The position numbers and the translations under genes were made by a program. A stretch of 47,507 nt of DNA, from assembly GCA_024279275.1 (NCBI GenBank), contig JAJRRS010000005.1, positions 1 to 47,507 on the forward strand. The letters are read 5' to 3'. The notes beneath the pieces were generated by a model. That model made no database searches. It saw nothing but the letters and a program-made list of their open reading frames with translations, and was not told where the DNA came from. Source of the stretch: Planctomycetota bacterium (GTDB taxonomy: Bacteria; Planctomycetota; Phycisphaerae; Phycisphaerales; Phycisphaeraceae). Shown here piece by piece: positions 43,118 through 47,507 of this stretch (the first letter of the stretch is position 1; every line of letters starts with the position of its first letter).

Positions 43118-43333
43118 CTACTCACCCCCGGCTTCCGTCTTGCACACGCCGTCCTTGCAACAGGTCGACAGCTTAAACGGGCAGTACAGCGGGCACCATC
43201 CGATCAGTGCGGTGCCCAGCGGGACAAGCCCGATCAATCCAAACCACGACTGGAAATGCCAACCGGCTGCGAGGATAACCAGGCCCAGGACGATGCGGAT
43301 GACACGATCTATTATTCCAACATTCTTGCACAT
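43118..43333 (-). CDS. DUF2892-type small membrane protein (71 aa)
   Basis: Starts MCKNVGIIDRVIRIVLGLV, the typical opening of DUF2892 proteins (two short hydrophobic segments, often next to rhodanese or sulfur genes). The second helix is FGLIGLVPLGTALIGWCPLY. The C-terminus has a Cys-rich stretch CPFKLSTCCKDGVCKTEAGGE, which could bind a metal or carry sulfur; that is inferred. AAGGAA lies seven bases before the ATG at 43333. It lies 40 bases downstream of the dienelactone-hydrolase gene on the same strand. Confidence 0.85.
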   Translation of the reverse strand: MCKNVGIIDRVIRIVLGLVILAAGWHFQSWFGLIGLVPLGTALIGWCPLYCPFKLSTCCKDGVCKTEAGGE

Positions 43334-43373
43334 GGTGGTGTTCCTTGAAGCAGTGAAGTGAAGATCGTTGTAT

Positions 43374-44162
43374 CTACTCGCTCGATTCACTGGCAAACAA
43401 CTCATCGAAAAACACCCGCATGTGTACCCACGAACGCTTGTCGGCCTGCTCATCATAACCCACCGGAGGCAGGCCGTAGGTGTCGGCCTTGGGGTTACTA
43501 AATGCGTGCTTCGCCCCGGCGTAACGGATCAGTTGCCAGTCCACATCCTTGGCGTCCAGCCCATCGGTCGCGGCATTGATCACTTCGTCCGGCACCAGCG
43601 GGTCGGCGTCCCCGTGGCAGAACAAAATCGCGGCTGTAATCGTGTCGTCTTCCAAGGGTGGCTTGGGGTTGCCGTGGAAGCTGACGACACCGACGAGGTC
43701 CGCGCCGCTGTAAGCCAACTCTGTCACCGTGGTCCCGCCGAAGCAGTACCCGATCGCGGCGATCTTCATGCCGTCGGTGATCTGGCCTGTTGATTTGAAC
43801 GCCTCCAGCCCGGCCAACACACGCGCCCGATACAACGCCCGATCGCCCGCCACCGAACCGGACCACGCCCCAGCCTGTTCGACGCTGTCGGTCGTCTTGT
43901 CTTTGCCGTACATATCCACCGCAAACGCGACGTACCCCAACTCCGCCAGCATGTTTGCCCGCATCTTGGCGTAATCATTCATCCCCCACCACTCATGCAC
44001 CACCAGCACCGCACCGCGAGCTTCCCCGTCGGGGATGGCGAGATAGCCCTGCAGTTCGACGCCATCGTGTTCGTAAGAAACGGCTTCGGTTGTGACTTGG
44101 GCCGTGCTGATTGTTGTAGCGAACAATATCGTAAAGATGCTAAGCCAATGCAGGAGTTTCAT
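43374..44162 (-). CDS. secreted dienelactone hydrolase family protein (262 aa)
   Basis: Alpha/beta-hydrolase of the dienelactone hydrolase family, predicted to cleave esters or lactones. The signal peptide is residues 1-21 (FTILFATTISTA). The catalytic triad is visible: Cys140 in IGYCFGG, Asp187 in CHGDADPLV and His219 in AGAKHAF. The conserved Glu57 of VVHEWWGM is also present. The Cys nucleophile is the family hallmark (most other hydrolases have Ser). At 262 residues with the leader it is normal in length. The natural substrate is unknown. Transcription likely continues into the DUF2892-type gene. Confidence 0.9.
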   Translation of the reverse strand: MKLLHWLSIFTILFATTISTAQVTTEAVSYEHDGVELQGYLAIPDGEARGAVLVVHEWWGMNDYAKMRANMLAELGYVAFAVDMYGKDKTTDSVEQAGAWSGSVAGDRALYRARVLAGLEAFKSTGQITDGMKIAAIGYCFGGTTVTELAYSGADLVGVVSFHGNPKPPLEDDTITAAILFCHGDADPLVPDEVINAATDGLDAKDVDWQLIRYAGAKHAFSNPKADTYGLPPVGYDEQADKRSWVHMRVFFDELFASESSE

Positions 44163-44212
44163 GGTGCTTCCTTGTCGTGGATCGTTGGTTACATATTCAG
44201 TATACGCAAAAG

Positions 44213-44240
44213 AAAACCCGTGGAAGCATCCGCGGGTTTT
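44213..44240 (-). terminator. terminator of fusA
   Basis: AAAACCCGTGG at 44213-44223 pairs with CCGCGGGTTTT at 44230-44240 with one mismatch. On the minus strand it gives a stem followed by T-rich sequence, 38 bases beyond the fusA stop. It is nearly symmetric, so it may act in both directions. Confidence 0.85.
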
Positions 44241-44277
44241 CGTGAGTTATTTTGATGTTGCCGGGGGGGCTGGCTAT

Positions 44278-46416
44278 TTACTTCTGAGCGCCCTCGAGGA
44301 TTTCTTTGGCGATGCTGCCGGGGACGGGGCGGTAGGTGAGGGGTTCCATGGCGTAGCTGGCTCGGCCCTGGCTCATGCCGCGCAGCGAGTTGGAGTAGCC
44401 GAACATCTCCGACAGCGGGGCTTCGGCGGTGACGACACGGGTGTTGGCCCGCTGTTCGGTCTCGCTGATGATCGCACGACGACGGTTCAGGTCGCCGGTG
44501 ACGTTGCCCAGGAATTCGTCGGGGGTGGTGATGACGACCTTCATGATCGGCTCGAGTAGTTCCAGGCCTGCCTTGCGGGTTGCTTCCTTGAAGGCCAGCG
44601 TGCCGGCCTGCTCGAAAGCGATCTGCGAGGAGTCGACGTCGTGGAACTTGCCGTCGATTAGTGTGACCTTCACACCCAGCAGAGGGTAGCCCGCGAGGAC
44701 GCCGCTCTTAGCGGTCTCGCGACAACCAACGGCGATGGAGGGGATGTATTCCTTGGGGATCGCACCGCCGGCGATCTTGTTTTCGTATGCGATGCCGTCC
44801 AGGTACTTGAGTTCCTGTGCTTCGGCTTCTTCCTGGGTGATGGGTTCGACGGTGATGGTACAGTCGCCGAACTGGCCGCGGCCGCCGGTCTGCTTCTTGT
44901 GGATCCCGCGTGCCTGGGCCGAGCCACGGATGGATTCTTTGTAAGCCACACGCGGCGTGCCGACGTTGACGCCGACCTTCATGTCGCGGATGAGTTTGGT
45001 CTTGATGATGTCCAGGTGAAGTTCGCCCATGCCGGCGATGATGGTCTGGCCGGTTTCGTCGTCGTAGTGACTCTGGAAGGAGGGGTCTTCACGGCGAATA
45101 GTGACCAGCGCGTTGCCGAGCTTTTCCTTGTCGGCTGCGGTGGCAGGCTCGATGCTCATGGAGATCACGGGGTCCGGGAAGTCCATGCGTTCCAGGACGA
45201 TCGGGTCGTTCTGGTCGCAGAGCGTTTCGCCGGTGATCGAGTTTTTCAGTCCCACGATGGCGACGATCTCGCCAGCCTTGGCGTTGTCACGGGCGAGGCG
45301 ATCCTTGGCGTGCATCTCAAAGATCCGGCTGACGATCTCGCGTCGGCCGTTGTTGGAGTTGAGCACCCGGGTGCCCTTTTCGAGGATGCCGGAGTAGATG
45401 CGGATGTAGGTCAGGTCGCCGTGGGCATCATTGACGATCTTGAAGACCAGCCCGGAGAACGGGGCGTCTTCGCTGTGTGGGCGCGAAATTTTCTTGTCCG
45501 CGTCTTTGAGATCCGTTCCCTGCACATCCGGGACTTCGGTCGGATTCGGCAGGTAGTCGATCACGCCATCGATCAGACGCTGCACGCCGATATTCTGAAG
45601 CGCTGCGCCGCAGAACGTCGGGTGGATTTTTAGAGCGATCGTGCCTTTACGCAGGGCGGCGCGGATCTCGTCGGGGGTGATCTCCTGGTCCTCGAGGAAC
45701 TTCTCGGTCAGGGCGTCGTCCATCTCGGCTACCCGCTCGACCAGGTCGTGGTGCCAAAGCTCGGCCATCTCTTTGTATTTGTCGGGGATGTCGCGCTCTT
45801 CGACCTTGGAACCCATGTCTTCCTTGGAGAAGTAGTAGGCTCTCATGTTCAAGAGGTCGATGACGCCCTCGAAGTCGTCGCCCGCGCCGATGGGGATCTG
45901 CACGGCGACTGCTGGGGCGCCGAGGCGTTCCTTGATGGTCTTGAAGCTGAACTCGAAGTCGGCACCGAGTTTGTCCATCTTGTTGACGAAGCACACGCGG
46001 GGGACGTTGTAACGGTCGGCCTGACGCCAGACGGTTTCGGACTGGGCTTCGACGCCTTCCTTGCCGTCGAACACGACCACCGCACCGTCGAGGACACGCA
46101 TGGATCGTTCGACTTCCATGGTGAAGTCAACGTGTCCGGGGGTGTCGATCAGGTTGAGTGTGTAGTCCTGGCCGTTGTGTGTCCAGGGGCAGGTGGTGGC
46201 GGCAGACTGAATGGTGATGCCGCGTTCCTGTTCGTCCTGCAGGAAGTCCATGGTGGCGGTGCCTTCGTGGACTTCGCCGATCTTGTAGCTCTTGCCGGTG
46301 TAGTAGAGGATGCGCTCGGTGACGGTGGTCTTGCCCGCGTCGATGTGGGCGCAGATGCCGAAGTTGCGGGTGAAGGTCATCCTGTCGGTTTTGCCGTCTT
46401 TGGTCGCGGTCGTCAT
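44278..46416 (-). CDS. fusA: translation elongation factor G
   Basis: GTPase that moves the ribosome by one codon in each elongation cycle. Motifs: AHIDAGKTT (G1, residues 23-31), [13 protein letters not shown] (switch I region), DTPGHVDF (G3), [10 protein letters not shown] (G4) and the domain II to V blocks, ending [14 protein letters not shown]. Length is 712, close to E. coli EF-G (704). The start ATG at 46416 has AAGG nine bases upstream; an alternative ATG at 46380 would remove 12 residues. It stands alone here and is not linked to rpsL-rpsG or tuf. Confidence 0.97.
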   Translation of the reverse strand: MTTATKDGKTDRMTFTRNFGICAHIDAGKTTVTERILYYTGKSYKIGEVHEGTATMDFLQDEQERGITIQSAATTCPWTHNGQDYTLNLIDTPGHVDFTMEVERSMRVLDGAVVVFDGKEGVEAQSETVWRQADRYNVPRVCFVNKMDKLGADFEFSFKTIKERLGAPAVAVQIPIGAGDDFEGVIDLLNMRAYYFSKEDMGSKVEERDIPDKYKEMAELWHHDLVERVAEMDDALTEKFLEDQEITPDEIRAALRKGTIALKIHPTFCGAALQNIGVQRLIDGVIDYLPNPTEVPDVQGTDLKDADKKISRPHSEDAPFSGLVFKIVNDAHGDLTYIRIYSGILEKGTRVLNSNNGRREIVSRIFEMHAKDRLARDNAKAGEIVAIVGLKNSITGETLCDQNDPIVLERMDFPDPVISMSIEPATAADKEKLGNALVTIRREDPSFQSHYDDETGQTIIAGMGELHLDIIKTKLIRDMKVGVNVGTPRVAYKESIRGSAQARGIHKKQTGGRGQFGDCTITVEPITQEEAEAQELKYLDGIAYENKIAGGAIPKEYIPSIAVGCRETAKSGVLAGYPLLGVKVTLIDGKFHDVDSSQIAFEQAGTLAFKEATRKAGLELLEPIMKVVITTPDEFLGNVTGDLNRRRAIISETEQRANTRVVTAEAPLSEMFGYSNSLRGMSQGRASYAMEPLTYRPVPGSIAKEILEGAQK

Positions 46417-46714
46417 GATGCTTGCCTTTGTGTCGGTACGGTCTGTTGGGTCTTCACCCCGCCGGGTCTTGGGCCTGGCGGCGTCAGACGTTGCTGTGCG
46501 TAAAAACGATTCCTGGGTCGTGGATGCCGGTCGGTGTGTCCGAGTCTGTCAGGTCGGCATCGCCTCCCCCCCGGCTCCCCCGGATTTCCCGGCTCACCGC
46601 CCGCGTCCTCCCGAGGGTCAGCATCCTGCCGGCCCCCGCGAATTACTCCCCCGTAACCCGCCCGGAATACCCCTCAGCCAACCCGGTTTAGGGTTATAAA
46701 CGCCGAGTCGAAAA
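46417..46714 (-). other. long 5' leader of fusA
   Basis: About 300 bases between the predicted promoter and the fusA start codon. It is GC-rich with no gene-like frame. No known riboswitch or ribosomal leader pattern is recognised. Confidence 0.5.
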
Positions 46715-46742
46715 AGGATAGCGATTCCAGTCCACCCGTCAA
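46715..46742 (-). promoter_or_regulatory. probable fusA promoter
   Basis: On the minus strand TTGACG (rc of 46737-46742), a spacer of 16 and TATCCT (rc of 46715-46720). Confidence 0.6.
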
Positions 46743-46993
46743 GTATTTGTCTTTTTCGGCCAACCCGGCCCGGGCGTCCAACCGAGCTGGTTGGGGGGCC
46801 AAGAATGCGGATTTTCGGGCCGGCTTGGGGCTGTTTTCACACAATCATTTTGTGCCAGGAAGCACCGTGATCTGTGGCACGCCCCGATCACATCGGATCC
46901 CACGATGGCGATTGTCGTGTGATAAAGATCCCACGTCAGGGATGGCGTTGGATTTTTTGTGTGCATATGCCACGGCTACGCAGAGGGACAGCA
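46743..46993. other. non-coding gap, nothing recognised
   Basis: No gene-like frame or clear hairpin is seen between the fusA promoter and the large palindrome. Confidence 0.5.
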
Positions 46994-47177
46994 AACGGGG
47001 GAGGTCTCCGCAGATTACGCAGATGACACAGATTAAGAAGAGGTTTGGCAGGATGACAGGATTTCCAGGATAAGATAAGCCGGTTGGTTGTCACCTGCCT
47101 GATCCTGACCATCCTGTCATCCTGCTTGGCCTTGGTTTTCTTTTTTTGTTCTGTGTCCTCTGTGATCTTTGGTGTGA
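46994..47177. repeat. large imperfect palindrome of CAGAGGACACAG / GCAGGATGACAGGAT units
   Basis: The core arms are exact: GCAGGATGACAGGAT at 47048-47062 and its reverse complement at 47111-47125. Outside them the left flank CAGATGACACAGATT and the reverse complement of the right flank CAGAGGACACAGAAC align, so the similarity extends over roughly 60 bases per arm. Inside the loop CAGGAT recurs. No coding potential is seen. This resembles widespread intergenic repeats built of degenerate CAGAxxACACAG and CAGGATxACAGGAT units. Confidence 0.65.
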
Positions 47178-47181
47178 CGGG

Positions 47182-47209
47182 CTGGTCGCGAGCGACCAGG
47201 CTAAACTCG
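47182..47209 (-). repeat. 28-nt hairpin repeat, copy 2
   Basis: Reverse complement of this segment reads CGAGTTTAG then stem CTGGTCGC, two bases, GCGACCAG. It corresponds to copy 1 at 43073-43100 and lies directly beyond the large palindrome. Confidence 0.75.
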
Positions 47210-47369
47210 GAATTACCATCCTCACGATGTTCCGGCGGTAACGGCAGGCGCGGGATCATTGGGACCGGGTCAAGCCTGCGTCCTGTTTGTCCGTCATCTG
47301 GCCGGGACGGTCCGCTACCAAGTCCCCCCCCCCCGCCCCCGGCCCCCGGAAACTTTCGAACTTTCATTC

Positions 47370-47507
47370 GGGGCCTCTGAATAACCCCCTCCATCTGTAA
47401 TCAAGGAAGAATCGCGCTGAAATGGTGGCGTTCAGATACACCCACCCCGTACGGAGGCGATGAGATGGAACGACAAAGCGATGGGCCGATGCTGATCGAT
47501 GGGCTGA
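47370..47507 (+). mobile_element. left end of a putative insertion element, cut by the window
   Basis: Begins with GGGGCCTCTGAATAACC (47370-47386), the same 17 bases that end the MITE at 31140-31226. A short lead of about 80 bases is followed by a start codon with a good ribosome site. The C-rich, unusual sequence at 47324-47345 lies just outside. Only the first 138 bases are in view, so the element class is not known. Confidence 0.45.
47465..47507 (+). CDS. start of a possible transposase or other gene, cut by the window edge
   Basis: ATG at 47465 opens the frame MERQSDGPMLIDGL, which runs off the window. GGAGG lies seven bases before the ATG (47453-47457), supporting a real start. Only 14 residues are visible, too few to name a family. 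A transposase is suggested solely by the terminal-repeat-like sequence 78 bases upstream. A host gene is possible. Confidence 0.4.
   Translation, partial: MERQSDGPMLIDGL

Overview
The window looks like a chromosomal segment from a planctomycete, most likely of the class Phycisphaerae. The evidence is: a cluster of PEP-CTERM proteins ending in VPEP-hydrophobic-RRR tails; dockerin-like DxDGDG repeats on secreted proteins; a pseudopilin with the planctomycete FTLIELLVVISIIALL start; a membrane protein ending in a [10 protein letters not shown]-type zinc ribbon; a large eukaryotic-like Ser/Thr kinase in an operon with a sigma factor; and fairly GC-rich coding DNA with many GTG/TTG starts. This is inference from gene content only.

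Layout. 1-1300: the end of an ABC-F ATPase gene, two small membrane proteins and tRNA-Leu(CAA). 1380-5121 (minus): a five-gene phosphate-uptake operon, ArsR-type regulator then pstS, pstC, pstA, pstB, with a perfect 14-bp palindrome in front of the regulator. 5347-13187 (plus): a signalling cluster of membrane-anchored coiled-coil protein, small ORF, TPR-like/FHA protein, Ser/Thr kinase fused to a TM2-type membrane region, a four-TM membrane protein, and an ECF-like sigma factor with a C-terminal Cys/His domain. 13336-14610: slyX and a diacylglycerol-kinase-family gene. 14900-23220: rpoB and rpoC, followed by a clear terminator.

23615-31054 (minus): a secretion and surface region with a DUF481-type outer-membrane protein, four PEP-CTERM proteins and one pseudopilin. 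At least two of the PEP-CTERM genes share a promoter and leader. 31453-33351: a divergent CTP synthase. 33602-38224: a further PEP-CTERM gene with a poly-G tract inside its likely promoter, a UbiA-family prenyltransferase, a HEAT-repeat lipoprotein and an ABC-F ATPase. 38897-40747: a secreted seven-repeat (NxxGxxAF-type) protein with dockerin-like and PEP-CTERM ends. 41010-44162: an isoprenylcysteine-methyltransferase-like protein, an OprP/OprO-type porin, a DUF2892-type protein and a secreted dienelactone hydrolase. 44278-46416: fusA.

Small repeats are unusually rich. They include GGAA-loop REP-like hairpins with compensatory base changes (6550, 23353); a second hairpin family with 25/28 identity and a compensatory pair (43073 and 47182); an 87-bp MITE-like element with terminal inverted repeats and a 4-bp direct repeat (31140-31226) whose terminal sequence recurs at 47370, apparently the left end of an insertion element cut off by the window edge; a 100-bp three-block long hairpin (23411-23510); and a large imperfect palindrome (46994-47177).

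The best candidates for something not yet described are the kinase/FHA/sigma cluster, the ArsR-headed pst operon, the poly-G promoter of the PEP-CTERM gene at 33602, and the related short mobile repeats.
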